This document shows, one piece after another, positions 21,291 through 32,780 of a DNA stretch of 64,000 bases. The DNA is from Dugong dugon. Its lineage: Eukaryota; Chordata; Mammalia; Sirenia; Dugongidae. Both the position numbers and the translations under genes were made by a program. Positions within the stretch are counted from its first letter, which is position 1, and every line of letters begins with the position of its first letter. Location of the stretch: NCBI GenBank assembly GCA_030035585.1, contig CM057481.1, forward strand, positions 53,887,128 to 53,951,127. The letters run 5' to 3'. The notes beneath the pieces are model-generated. The model saw only the letters and a list, made by a program, of their open reading frames with translations, was not told the origin of the DNA and ran no database searches.

Positions 21291-22979
21291 CTAAGATATA
21301 TTTTTCTTATATTGCAACATTTCTCAAAATTGGAAATAGCCTTACAATTACAATTGGCAGTGGTCCATAAAATAATGGTGCATTCTACAATCAATGCATC
21401 TTAGATTCAATGACATATGGTTTTAAAAAGTTAAAAACAAAAAACTAAGAGAGAAACTTTACTTAACCTCACTTCTTTGACATAGATTCCCAAGAAAGAT
21501 AATCTGATCATGCTGCTTAGAATCTCTCATCTATTTATCATAAAAAATGTAAAAATATTCACATAGAAACTAAAAATTCAGGTACCCTCTCGGTTGACTA
21601 CTCATCACGATGCTAAATTTCTCTGTATTGGAAAGGATCTGAATGATTTTACTTTTCATTTTAATGATTGAGGTGGCAAGTATCAAAAACCAAAATCTTC
21701 AGAGACCCACACACAATCGCAAGAGTAGATATTGAGATACTTACAAATCCTGGCTTCTAAAAAAGGCTATGTCCCCAATTGTTAAAGAACTCTCAATTGT
21801 CAGAACCTGTAATTACCACAGAAAGCAAAATGACGAGTATTGCAGGTTTCAGAGCAAAGGTATAATGTGCTCCATATGGCTAACTGCATTACAGAGCTGG
21901 GCAGTTCCACTCTGCACGAGCTGAAACATCCATGAGTTCTAGGGTCTGTAATACTGTTTGATGAAATTATGAATAATTCCTAGGAAATACTTGATGAATA
22001 ATTTCTCTCCCCCCTCATTGTGCTATTATGGTCTAGACCCTAAAGAAATCTCTAATAAAGTTATATTACATTCTCTTTTCTTCATTAGTAAGGACAATAT
22101 ATGTATGCCATCGATGTCAGGGGAGTTCAATATAAACTTGCAATCAGGTATATTGTGCAAAATATCACAACAGCCAGTATTAAAGTACAACACACTTGAA
22201 TCTAGTGATGTGATATATTTTTTTATGCTATAGACCATGAAATTATAGAATCTCCCATAGTTCTCACATATTATTTCTCCTCCTAAATCATTATAATCAC
22301 CAGACCCGTCTCATGCCTCAATCTCTAAATGATAATGGAAGCAGAATCACGGTATAATCAAGGAAGCTCTCAAGATTCATTTTCAGAAAAATATGATGCT
22401 CACCCTCACTAAGTAGAAGTTTTCATTAATTAATAGTGTCATTGATGGCATTGTGTTACCCACCACCAACTTTCTGAAAATCTTACTTTATGGCCCCATA
22501 AAAGTCAGGATCTGTGGAAAGTGTTATATGAATAAATAGTCATATTATAGTCAAACAGCAATAATGGTCTGAAGAGACTCTTATAAATACCTCAGTCTTC
22601 CTTGTTTTCAGGAAATGATCTTTTCTCTCTGAACTGAATGTGTGGACTGAATTTTGCCCTCCAGATCTTCACCAAAATGTTGCTGTAGAGGGGATTCTGG
22701 GAGGAACACATACATAGGACTCTACCAGAGGAATATTGTATAAACATCACCCTCTCTTTCCCCTGCGTTCCCAAGATGACTGCCTAAGTCCAGGCTCTCA
22801 TCTGCTCACTCCTGATTGTGGCTTAGATACCAATGAAGCAATCTCATACATTGCATCTAGAGTAAGTACAGAGCAAGAGTGAGAATCAAATGTCTAGAAG
22901 TGTGGTGTTTATCCATAGTAGACACACAGTAAATATTTGCTAAATTATTGAATTTTTGACAGTGTAAACATAATATGAA
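21291..22979. other. No gene or clear repeat
   Basis: Unique-looking sequence; open frames at 21991-22238 occur on both strands and have no motif. A MIR-like tail ('gtagacacacagtaaatatttgct') sits near 22918. Confidence 0.5.
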
Positions 22980-23040
22980 GAAGAAAGTCCTGGCCATCTA
23001 CTTCTGAAAATCAGCCCATGAAAACCCTATCGATCACAGT
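22980..23040 (+). mobile_element. RTE-related 3' element, first part
   Basis: 'aagtcctggccatctacttctgaaaatcagcccatgaaaaccctatcgatcacagt' is the lead-in to an RTE-type 3' end that resumes after the inserted SINE at 23257. Confidence 0.65.
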
Positions 23041-23247
23041 AGGATCCCTAGTGGTGCAATGGTTAAGTGCTGGGCTGCTTACTGAAAGGTTGGCGATTCG
23101 AACCTTACTGAGTGGTTCTGAGGGAAAAAGACCTGTCAATGTGCTTCCATAAAGATTACAGCCAAGAAAACCTTATGGCACAATTCTACTCTGTTACATG
23201 GGGTTGCTGTGAGTTGGCATCTACTCAATGGCAACAACAACAACATG
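23041..23247 (+). mobile_element. tRNA-derived SINE, long subtype, nested in RTE tail
   Basis: Begins 'aggatccctagtggtgcaatgg', ends in a (CAA)n tail. Flanks gatcacagt (23032-23040) and gaacaccgt (23248-23256) agree at 7 of 9 positions, so they look like an old target duplication. Confidence 0.88.
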
Positions 23248-23375
23248 GAACACCGTGGTCTGATCGCAATTGATCATTGGGATGAAGCAGGATCAGGCAG
23301 TGGTTTGTTCCATTGTGCATAGGGTTGCCATGAGTTGAGGGCCAACTGGACGGCAGCTAACAACAACAACAAACA
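23248..23375 (+). mobile_element. RTE 3' end
   Basis: 'ggatcaggcagtggtttgttccattgtgcatagggttgccatgagttg...gctaacaacaacaaca' is the RTE 3' terminal sequence, also seen at 841-930 and 34108-34203. Confidence 0.8.
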
Positions 23376-23852
23376 TAATACATGCGCATGCTCAATCTAA
23401 ACAGAGAAAGAGGGGAGAAAGACAGACGGGGAGACAGACAGAGAAAAAGTCCTGCTGACTGTCACCCACTCCTCCTTATAATCCCTTTTGCCTTTGCAGA
23501 CACCAGTCCCAATCACGTGTACAGTTGTAACTTTGTCCAATACATATACACACACGTGGACATATGTACATCTCATTCTATAGCCTGTTTCATGTTCACA
23601 ACAAGTGTGACATCTTTCCAAGTCAATGCTTAGAGATCTGTTTCATTAATTGCAATGGTTATATAATTGCAATGTGTTATTCATCCAATCCCCTAATGGT
23701 GGCCATAAAAGTTGATTCCAATGATACACTATTGTAAACAATACTCTAATGAACAAATCTGTATATTGCAAAGTATTTCAGCTTTTGTTGGGAGACAAGT
23801 TTACTTTCGATTCCATTCCATCTTCATCAGCCCACGTTTTCGCCTACTACCT

Positions 23853-23999
23853 ACTACCCGTTGCCATCAAATCAATTCCAATTCATAGTGACCCTATAGG
23901 ACAGAGCAGAACTGCCCCATAGGGTTTCCAAGGAGCAGTTGGTGGATTCCAACTGCTGACCTTTTGATTAGCAGCTGAACTCTTAACCACTGAGCCATA
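23853..23999 (-). mobile_element. Afrotherian tRNA-derived SINE
   Basis: Antisense: 'cccgttgccatcaaatcaattccaattcatagtgaccctataggacagagcagaactgcccc' through 'cttaaccactgagcca'. Confidence 0.92.
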
Positions 24000-24054
24000 C
24001 CTAAATTCTGTATGTTGCTTTATGAAACTTTTTCCTAAAATAGTCATTCAGAGT

Positions 24055-24235
24055 GGAAGAGCTTTAGCTTTGGCGTCAGACACATGTGTGTGGTGCATCC
24101 TTGATCTGCCATTTACTACCTCTGTGGTCAAACCTCCTTGGACCTTGATAAGCCAAACCTTATCATGTTTCATTTATTAGAGAATGAAATGCACATGCAG
24201 TGTTTAGCATGGTTTCTGGGACCTAGAAGTTGTCT
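24055..24235 (+). mobile_element. MIR relic
   Basis: 'gctttggcgtcagacacatg...atctgccatttactacctctgtgg' and a tail 'gcagtgtttagcatggtttctgg' follow MIR order in sense. Confidence 0.75.
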
Positions 24236-24626
24236 ACATTGAAGGGGTTGATGTTGTTGATGCAACTTTTACTATAAAAGGGTGACCTAGTGATCCTGTC
24301 ATAGAGCGATTGCCTAGAATAAAGTAATTCCTCCATCAAACAGGAATTAACCTTCTAAGTTCGTCATGTTGAAAAACTAAAACACCTTATATGAAAATGT
24401 GATAAAAACTGCAAATATTATACTCACAGAAAATGAAAATGATTATTGTGTTTTTTAACAGCTTTATACTAGTCACCCATTTGATTATTGTGTTTTAAAC
24501 AGAATTTCCTGTTGATTAGGTGAGTAACTGTATAGTAATACTCTTTAATGCATATTTATTGTACTAAGTATACAGTATACAGCCTACCATGTGACATGCT
24601 CTTCTGGGTCTTTGGGATAAGGCTTG

Positions 24627-24836
24627 TTGTTGTTGTTAGGTGCCATCAAGTCTATTTCAACTCATAGTGAACCCATATGACACAGAAGAACTGCCCCATA
24701 AGCTTTTTTCTAGGCTGTAATCTCTACAGGAGCAGATAGCCAGGGCTTTCTCCTGAGAAGCCACTGGGTGAGTTCGAATGGCCAACCCTTCAGTTAGCAG
24801 CCAAGGGCTTAACTGTTGCTCTACCAGGGCTCTTTG
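24627..24836 (-). mobile_element. tRNA-derived SINE, long subtype
   Basis: Antisense: (TTG)n, 'ttaggtgccatcaagtctatttcaactcat', middle block 'taggctgtaatctctacaggagcagata', head 'gctctaccagggctc'. Confidence 0.92.
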
Positions 24837-24857
24837 GGATAAGTCTAAATAGTATCA

Positions 24858-25082
24858 GTTAGGGTTTCTAAAACTGAGCACTACAGACATTTTAGACAAG
24901 AGAGTTTGTAATTGTGAGACACTGTCTTCTGTATTGTAGAATGTTTAGCACCATCCCTGACCTTGACGTACTGGATGTCAGTAGCCCCCTCCCCTGAGCT
25001 GTAAAAACCAACAATGTCACCAGACATTTCCAAATATCCCCCTGGGGGGCAAAATCATCCCCACTGAGAACCACTGCTATAA
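24858..25082 (-). mobile_element. MER20 hAT-Charlie transposon relic
   Basis: 'gtagaatgtttagcaccatccctgacc...gtcaccagacatttccaaatatccccctggggggcaaaatc...actgagaaccactg' is the complement of MER20, nearly complete. Confidence 0.88.
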
Positions 25083-26252
25083 ATCATGTAGTCAAGCTCC
25101 ACACATGCCTAGGGAAGCTTGCTCACAATCACACTTCCCACAGCTTGCTTTGATTTAAATTCATGTATATATGTGTCCTTGCAATCACCATAGCACCAAA
25201 TGCAGCCTTACACCCAGCCCGTGACTACTTAAATGTTGTTGACTCAAATTGCATTTAGATTTTATAGTCAGTTTCTTATCAAGTGCCTCAAAGAGCCGCT
25301 TTGTTGCACAACCCAAAGCATACGTGTTAGGCAATATATTTCAAAGCCCATGCTAGGCTCAGATGGGAGAAAAATTAAATTCCTTAATTTGTAGAGTTTG
25401 TGCTGTCTCCCACACTAGTGAATTTCTTTTCCAACTCTCATTTTAAATGTATGTACCAGGATGTGTCTGTAGAGCTTCCCTACTCAGCATTCATGCAAAA
25501 GAAACAACAAATGATTCAATAATTCAAGAAATAAAAGCTACTTTGTTGGTATAAATTTTCTTGTCCATATGCTGGATGACACTGATTGATGCCTGCCTGC
25601 TGGCACTGTTTGGACAGCTCAGAATTTAAGGCCATTTTGTGGCCTTTACCATGTCATTCCTAGTTCTAAATTTCTGAGCAGACACCATTTCACTTATACA
25701 ATTGGGCCACCTGTCTTCAGAGACCTCTCCTTCTTCTATTGGCCAAAATTCAGGCTCCTCTTTCTCTTTTGACTGGAGTCACATGAGTCCAATGTGGCCT
25801 GAAGGGGTTTCTACATCCCTCTTTAACTCAAGACAGAAGGATAAAAGCCAAGAAGGAAAATTCCTTTAAAGTATGGCAAAGGAAAACTACATTATTCATT
25901 ATCGGCTAGTTGGAAATGTCGCTGGTGGTGTTTCATACAACTGTCTGAGCGCTCGGATAATCACACACCCACTGCACAGGATTCCCACTTGACATACTTG
26001 ATAATAATTCCTATCTGGAAATTACACAAGAACTATAATGAGACACTATTACCTAACAGCTACTTTCCTAAATGATTGCATCAGAGAGGTGTAAATCAAT
26101 AAATTGTGATTAATGAGGTTACATTTCATTTGTGTTAATTCAGTGGTGCTCAATAAAATAAACTTTGGTTGCTTATACTAGTTAAAACAGGAGCTTAACC
26201 ATGAAAATATGTCCTTTTCTCACTTAAGTAATCTTGTTTATTATCATTTGCT
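25083..26252. other. No gene or recognised repeat
   Basis: Moderately AT-rich unique-looking DNA with no open frame of note. Confidence 0.5.
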
Positions 26253-26264
26253 TAGTTGTCCAGA

Positions 26265-26436
26265 AGGAAGCCCTGGTGGCATAGTAGTTAAGAGCTACGG
26301 CTGCTAACCAAAAAGTCAGCAGTTCAAATCCACCAGGCGCTCCTTGGAAACTCTATGGGGCAGTTGTATTCTGTCCTATAGGGTCACTATGAGTCAGAAT
26401 TGACTCAACAGCAACGGGTTTGGTTTTTGGTTTTGA
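26265..26436 (+). mobile_element. Afrotherian tRNA-derived SINE
   Basis: Nearly complete sense copy: 'aggaagccctggtggcatag', B-box-like 'agttcaaatcc', 'gggtcactatgagtcagaattgactcaac' and a T/G-rich tail. Flanks at 26253-26264 and 26437-26448 share 10 of 12 bases. Confidence 0.94.
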
Positions 26437-26689
26437 TAGTTGTCTGGATTTTTTTTGCTGTAGCAAACCAAAGAGGTGAAGAATAACGATTATAAAAAGA
26501 TAGGAATGTGCAAGATTGAGATCATGCTGTGGTCCTTCATTGCAGTCAAGCTGGCGAAGTTGTAATAGCACCTGGTTTCAATGAGGACTAGGTATGTGAT
26601 AGTCACTGCGCAAAGAGCTTTACATGGATAATCTCTTAATTCTAACAACAGCATATGAGACAATGGGAAAGGCACTCAACTCCATTAGT

Positions 26690-26882
26690 CAACAGAGAAA
26701 AGAAAATTAAAACTACAAGACAATACCCCCACCCACTAGAGTGGCTAAAATGAAAAGGCAGATGATGTCCATGGTTGGTGAAAATGTGGAATGAATGGAA
26801 CTCTTATATACTGTTAGTGGAAGTCTAAACTGGTGCAACCACTTTGAAAAACTGTTAGGCAGGTGTACTAAAGTTCAGTATA
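26690..26882 (+). mobile_element. L1M ORF2 relic, first part
   Basis: 'aaaattaaaactacaagacaata...ggaactcttatatactgttagtggaagtctaaactggtgcaaccactttg' is the C-terminal ORF2 region of an old L1. It continues at 27239 and 27760. Confidence 0.8.
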
Positions 26883-27238
26883 TAGGCAGTCCCCACATTA
26901 TGAATGAATTCTGTTCCTGAGTCTGTCTTTAAGTGGCAGTCAGAAAAGTTAGGTACGGTTCATATCTAACGTCAGTTAGTCAAATATTTATCTTAGTATA
27001 TAGTATATAGTGTACATTTCTATGCATAAAAAACATTAAAGAAACACTTCCAGATACACTAAAACATCTTTAACATAATAATACAGTAATAATAATAATG
27101 TTTTAATGTGCATCGCAAAGTAGCGCCTGTTTGTTATTATGAACCATTGCATGTACCTCGAAATTTTAATATAATAGGCTTTACAGGGATTGGTTCGGTT
27201 GTATGTAAATCGGATGTTTGTAACCCGGGGACTGTCTG
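26883..27238. mobile_element. Tc1/mariner-like non-autonomous transposon
   Basis: A 356-bp insertion into L1M. Ends are inverted: 'taggcagtcccc' at the left and the complement of 'cagacagtcccc' at the right. Both sides are flanked by TA, the duplication of the Tc1/mariner group. The interior is AT-rich with no transposase. I do not assign a named family (Tigger-like is likely). Confidence 0.75.
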
Positions 27239-27295
27239 TACACATGCCCTATAATTGGCAGTTATACTCCTAAGTATATACCTTTAATATAATAT

Positions 27296-27756
27296 TTCAT
27301 GAGTGTTGTCTTGACTCAGTTTTAAGATCATGGCTAAAAAATGCTTAATTTGTCTTCATAGGCAGCTTGTGAAACCTACACCCCTACTACTTCCTTTTTC
27401 ATATTCTAACACTCCTGGGCTACAACGCACATACCCAATTGCCAGAGGCCTCCAAATACCTACAATCCAGGGATAGTCCCTTCTTCCTTGGGACCAGAGA
27501 ATTATTCAAAATACCCAACCCCCAGGAAGCCTATGAAACCTAGCTACCACCACACTGCTTGCCATACGTAAGCTGTCCTTTACATTTCCAGCTTGCTATT
27601 ACCCTATCCTCAGGTGCAACCACCTGTGTGGCCCTGAGTGACAAACTTCTCTTTTTCAGGGACGAAAATATTAAAGAGTTACGCCTTTCATCTACCCAAG
27701 TGTCTCTGTGTTGTATCCCACCATCCAAAGAACCCATAATCCTACTGAATATTATA
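27296..27756. mobile_element. Possible solo LTR inserted in L1M
   Basis: About 460 bp that interrupt L1M ORF2 sequence: the L1 reads up to 'cctaagtatataccttt' and resumes at 'gaaatgtttacatatattt'. The inserted part has a moderate GC content, 'agcctatgaaacctagctaccacc' and 'gtgtctctgtgttgtatcccacca', in the style of a retroviral LTR. No clear duplication found, so boundaries and class are uncertain. Confidence 0.4.
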
Positions 27757-28262
27757 TAATTATGAAACAATACCCAATGGAAATGTTTACATATATTTAC
27801 CAAAAACATGTACAAGAATGTCAATAGCAGAGATATTTAAAATAGCCCCAGACTAGAAACTGAGCAAATGCCCATCAATAACAGAACAGATAATAAATTA
27901 TGGTACATTCACAGAAGGGAATACTCTACAGCAATAATAATGAACAAAATAAAACTACATGCAACAACAAGCATGATCCTCCCAACATATTATTGAGAGA
28001 AAGAAGCCAGCTACAAAAGAGTCCATATTGTATGATTTTATTTACATAAAGTGAAACTTAGGAAAAACTGATCTATGATGCTAGAGGTCATGAGTGCAGT
28101 GACCCTTTGTGAGATGATAGTGACCAGAAAGTGGTAGGAGAACTTTTGGATTTTGTTTCTTCATCTGGGTGCTGCATACAGAGGTGGGTTCACATTTTAA
28201 AAAACACATTGAGCTGTATACTTGTGATCTGCACACTTCAGTATATGTGTTAATTAAACAGT
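27757..28262 (+). mobile_element. L1M 3' end, last part
   Basis: 'aatagccccagactagaaactgagcaaatgcccatcaataacagaac...ggtacattcacagaagggaatactctacagca' is the end of L1M ORF2, followed by its 3' UTR ('gctgtatacttgtgatctgcacacttcagt'). Confidence 0.82.
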
Positions 28263-28284
28263 TTACTAAAACATTTTGAGATGT

Positions 28285-28440
28285 CAGGGACTGTTGTTTT
28301 CCCCATTTTTATAGATGCAGATATGAAGGATTTTTTATAGATGCAGATATGAAGGATTAAAAAGTTAAATAACTTGGCTAAGATCACAAAGTGAGAATTT
28401 GCATCTTGGCAGGTTGACCACAAACCCTTTGCTCTTATTT
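28285..28440 (-). mobile_element. MIR relic with 26-bp internal duplication
   Basis: 'ttttccccatttttatagatgcagatatgaagga...aataacttggctaagatcacaaagtgag' is antisense MIR. The block at 28306-28331 is repeated at 28332-28357. Confidence 0.75.
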
Positions 28441-28880
28441 ACCAGACTGGGCACCAGACAAGAGAGGTTTAGTTTTGTTCCTATCTTTGATGCTCATCTC
28501 TTGCCTCTGATTATCTAGAGTTGAAGGAATGAGTTTCACTGGGGCCCTCCCCATGCCAGGTCTTGAGTTCTCCCGCTTGGTAATGCCTGGAGAAAAACCT
28601 GACTCTGACCACTAGTGACTGCATAGAGGTCAGGAATATCACAAGCCACTAAGTCTCAGTTGGTAAATGACATGCCCAAGTGAAAGTAATGTATTTCTCT
28701 CCAGGCTTGATCCCAAGGGGAGAAATTTCAAGGTGGAATCCTGTACACAAGTACAGTTGAATGTCGTGGAATACGGAATAAAGAAGATAGGAAATGGAAG
28801 AGCTTCTAGTAAGTTCTGCATAACTAGCAAACTAGTAACTGATGAGGGAACCTCCAGAGAATATGGCAGAGTATAGTTAG
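28441..28880. other. No gene or recognised repeat
   Basis: Unique-looking; open frames on both strands at 28639-28876 lack motifs. Confidence 0.5.
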
Positions 28881-28881
28881 A

Positions 28882-29090
28882 GAAACCAAAACCAAACGCC
28901 TTTGCCGTGGATTCTGACTCACGGTGACCCCACGTGTGTCAGAGTAGAACTGCTCCGTAGGGTTCTCAATGGCTGATTTTTTTTTTTTTCCCCCTGGAAG
29001 TAGATTTCCAGGCCTTTCTTCCCAGGACCTGAACCACCAATACTTTGGTTAGCAGCTGAGTGTATTAACCTTGTATTACCCAGGGAGGGG
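28882..29090 (-). mobile_element. tRNA-derived SINE, long subtype
   Basis: Antisense: 'aaccaaacgcctttgccgtggattctgactcacggtgacccca', T run, 'gaagtagatttccaggcctttcttccca', head ending 'attacccaggg'. Confidence 0.88.
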
Positions 29091-29229
29091 CAGATTCCTT
29101 AATAAAGCTGATGGAGAAAGCTGCTGTTGGTATTAGAGTGGGGGCCAGAGTAAAGCTCCTTTGACTGAACTGGATAGGGTAATGTTCTCAACTGAACAAT
29201 GTCCAGTGCTATTTGTATGGAATAGTTGG

Positions 29230-29400
29230 TGGGCAGTGATTTTGTGCTCTAGCAGGGTACATTAGAAATGCAGACTTTGTACCTACCCTCAGTGATCCCT
29301 GTCTGAGATGGAATCCGAGAATCTGAGTGTGTTTAACAATCCAACTTAGATAACTGATGTAGCAATGACACCTTGGGAAATGCTGCTTTAGAGAACTGCT
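29230..29400 (+). mobile_element. Possible MER5-type relic
   Basis: 'acattagaaatgcagactttgtacctaccc' and 'agagaactgct' recall MER5A. Highly decayed. Confidence 0.35.
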
Positions 29401-29799
29401 ACTTGAAAAAAAACCTACAATGGATCACAAGGCTAATTATAGGCCCTCGAAGGTAAAAGGGCAAGAAAAGAATAGAGTGTCAGAGGGAGTTAATTCATTT
29501 CTCAAGCAACTCTTTCACAGGTTAAATTTTAATCTAATTTTAAATTGCTTTACAAATATGACTCTGATTAAAATATAAGAAACCAAGAACAAAAGGAAGA
29601 ATAAATCAAGTTCCAAGTAATCCAAGGTATGCAAATCAAATTTATTTCTTAAGTACACTCTTACATACCTGTACACACAATTTTTTAAATCTTCTAGACT
29701 TCCTAAATTTTTTAGCATGACAAATATCCTGGAGCTAATTTTAAACATTATTTAAAATGAGTTTTGATATACTCTGAGAGAAGGAAAAGAAAAAAAGAT
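29401..29799. other. No gene or recognised repeat
   Basis: AT-rich unique-looking DNA; nothing supported. Confidence 0.5.
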
Positions 29800-30535
29800 A
29801 GTTCTTATTGTATGAACCAGCAATTATGCTCCTAGGTATTTACCCAAATGAGTTGAAAACATATGTCCATATAAAATCCTGCACACAAATGTTTATAGCT
29901 GCTTTATTCATAATTGCTAAAAATTGGAAGCCACCAAAATGTCCTTCAATAGGTAAATGGATAAACAAACTGCCATACAGTTATATAGTAGAATATCATT
30001 CAATGATTATATTTAAAAAAAAAAAAAAAAGAGCTATCAAGCCATAAAAAGACATGGAGGGACCTTAAATGCATATTGATAAATGAGAGAAGCCAGTCTT
30101 AAAAGGCTACACACAGTATGATTCCAACTGCATGACATCCTGGAAAAGGTAAAATGATGGAGGCAGTAAAAAGACCAGTGGTTGCCAGGAGTTTGGGGTA
30201 AAGGGATGAATAGGTGAGACACAGGGCAGTTTTAGGGCAGTGAAACTATTCTGTATGAGACTGTAATGGTGAAATATATAACATGATATATTTGTCAAAA
30301 CCCATAGAACTGTACAACACAAATAGTGAAGCCTAATATAAACTATAGGCCTTCATTTACATCAGTATATGAATATTGGTTCATCAATTCTAAGAAATGT
30401 ACCATACAACTGCAAGATGTTAATAATAGGAGAAACTGTGTGGGGGAAGAGGGAATATAAGAACTGTACTTTATTCATAATTTTTCTGTAGACTAAAATT
30501 GCTCTGAAAAAGTTTCTTTTAAAAAATGAGAGCAC
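29800..30535 (+). mobile_element. L1M 3' end relic
   Basis: Begins 'gtatgaaccagcaattatgctcctaggtatttaccc', keeps ORF2 C-terminal codons (29808-30047 is an open remnant of 79 aa), and ends in 3' UTR sequence 'gaactgtacaacacaaatagtgaa'. Broken and 5'-truncated. Confidence 0.87.
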
Positions 30536-31029
30536 CACTAGTGGGTTAGAATTTCAACTCATGATATAAGATTTTATTTCTTACATTGTATACATATAAA
30601 GTAGAAAACACTACTTTTTTTCCGAAGAAAAGTCCTACTTATAATTGCTGTATGATTATTTATGTACTTTAGAAAATTATTAGTGTCAAATTCAAAATTT
30701 AACCTGATTTTAACTATCTTCTATGACTATTATTATCAAAAATTAAGATGTATTCATGTATTTTAGAGAAATCCTGCCTTTCCTGACTAAAGTAACTAGG
30801 GAATGTTGTCTATCTACAATAAATTTTATTAAAATATTTGTTAGTGGCTTCTTATATCACATCACCAGAGACTGTGTCCTCCTTCTACAAACCATTCAGG
30901 AGAAAGTTAAAAACATCTGTTAATATATAATAAAATGAATAGTATGAGAACATATACTAAAATTTTTTAAATTCAGCTCATGTTATTTAGATTTGAAGGT
31001 TCTCAACATCTAGATCGTGAGCTTTTGCT
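30536..31029. other. No gene or recognised repeat
   Basis: AT-rich unique-looking DNA. Confidence 0.5.
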
Positions 31030-32078
31030 TCTTAACAGGATGTAGCAGTTAACTGCAAACTAATGTCCCCTCTGACAACTAGACAAAAAGGGATAAAAGT
31101 CGTAATTTTATAGGCATCAGAGGGCTGTAAGAGCAATAAAAATCAGTTTAAAATCTGAGAGAGAAGAGAATTTGTGAGAGGTCAGTTGGTAAATGCTGGG
31201 CAGTTTTCTTCCGGGGGGTGTTTGTCATAGTGGACACTTGCACTTGGTACAGGCAGAGGACAACTACTGATGGTGGTCAAAAGAAGCCAGGGTAATACAA
31301 TGCAGAGATTTGAGGGCCCTCAAACACACAGCCCATTTCCTCCATGATGTGTGGAATCTCAGGTTGCATGAGAGAGTAAAGAAACATGCCAAAAGATTCT
31401 TAAGGTTGAATAAAAAAGCCCCACAGTCTTGTGTTACGTAGGGAGCAAAGACCTGCTGGGGGAGAAGGCTTAAAAAAAAAGAGCAACTTGTGAAAAACCC
31501 AGAAAGGAGAGGTGGGCTAGCACTGAAGATCTGCAACTGATACTACCTGGTGACATTTCACTGATTCTAGATGCAGCTGAGGCTAAGAATCCAGAAAGGT
31601 ACTCTTGAAGGGCAGAGAAACTATTTGGATATTTTCATATTTGTGTGTGACTGAAAAATAAGGCTGGAGGCTTAGTAGATCCTAACACATGATCTCAATA
31701 TATTTACTAATTTTGAAGCTGCATGAGGTAGAAGGTCAAAGAGCTAAGTTGAAATTTTTTGAAGGGCAAAAATTGAAACTTCCACAGACATTGAGTTTGC
31801 AATAATGGAAGCCCAGCCTTAATCTAGCTCACTCCCTCATTTAATGTAGTCAATTAAGCCCTTCCATATCTGCCTAAACAGAAGAAAGGGAAACTTTAAA
31901 ATATCATTTCAAGTCTCCAAAACTTTTTATATGTGATGATATGTAGTGAAAAATGATTACACATGAGAAGAGGAATAATCATAATCAACAACCAAGAGAA
32001 AAAATAGACAATAGAAATAAACCCACAGATAATCCAGATACTAATATTAGCTAACAAAGGCTAAATTAGCTATGACTA
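31030..32078 (+). mobile_element. HAL1/L1M 5' region, first part
   Basis: 'cagaagaaagggaaactttaaaatatcatttcaagtctccaaaactttttata' and 'tccagatactaatattagctaacaaaggctaaattagctatgact' match old L1M/HAL1 5' regions and parallel 2150-2400 in this window. The 5' boundary (31030) is a guess. Interrupted by the palindromic element at 32079. Confidence 0.65.
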
Positions 32079-32295
32079 CCATATTTTTACACAAATAATG
32101 TGCACTTTCTACATTTGTTTGCCAATCGATCCCTCACCTTGCAAGGCATTTTTTGTAAGCATGGTATGCTATTTTTTTTACCGCAACATGTAAAAAAAAA
32201 AATTGCATAGTGGCACTTATAAAATTTCCTTGCGGGAGGATGGAGCAATTGGCAAACAAACATAGAAGGTGCATGTTATTTGCATAAAAATATGG
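32079..32295. mobile_element. Palindromic TA-flanked element, copy 1 (best preserved)
   Basis: 217 bp inserted between TA dinucleotides (32077-32078, 32296-32297) in HAL1/L1M. The ends are long inverted repeats of about 50 bp or more: 'ccatatttttacacaaataa' at the left pairs with 'ttatttgcataaaaatatgg' at the right, then 'tttgtttgccaat' with 'attggcaaacaaa'. The interior contains 'cttgcaaggcattttttgtaagcatg' and 'tggcacttataaaatttccttgcggg', also roughly complementary. No coding capacity. This fits a non-autonomous Tc1/mariner-type MITE; I do not recognise the family. Confidence 0.78.
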
Positions 32296-32297
32296 TA

Positions 32298-32780
32298 ATG
32301 TATTTAAGGAAAAAGAGATAAAGATGAATAAATAAAGGAAGGAGAATTTCAAAAGATATTTCTCAATCTATAAAAAATTATTCAAATGGACACGGCAGCA
32401 CTGAAAGGTACAACACTGAAATTTAGGAACTCAGTGTTTGAGTTAACAGCAGCTTGGACACAGTGGAAGACAGGATTAGTAAATGGAAGCAGGTCAATAA
32501 AAGACACTCAGACTGAAACACCACCAGAAAATAAATAGAAAGAATAGAAAAGAGCATAGAGACAAGTGAGTCAGTGAAAAGTTTTATCATATGTATAAAT
32601 GGAGACTCAGAAGGAAAAGAGAGACAATGGAAAATTTCCCAAATGAATGAAAGACATCAACTCACATATTCAAGAAATTTGGAGAACCCTAAACAGATTT
32701 TTAAAAATCCAACAATTATGAGAATTGGAGAGGGCTAAGAGCATACTCTAGCCAGCTTTGTATTTAGGGCATTGTGAGGG
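32298..32780 (+). mobile_element. HAL1/L1M relic, second part
   Basis: 'aatgtatttaaggaaaaagagataaagatgaataaataaa' resumes the host, followed by ORF1-like coding remains ('gaactcagtgtttgagttaacagcag', 'tttcccaaatgaatgaaagacatcaactc'). Confidence 0.75.

Noticed and set aside
26265-26300. tRNA-like A and B box sequences in SINE heads
   Set aside because: They belong to tRNA-derived SINEs; none can be folded into a complete tRNA with intact arms.
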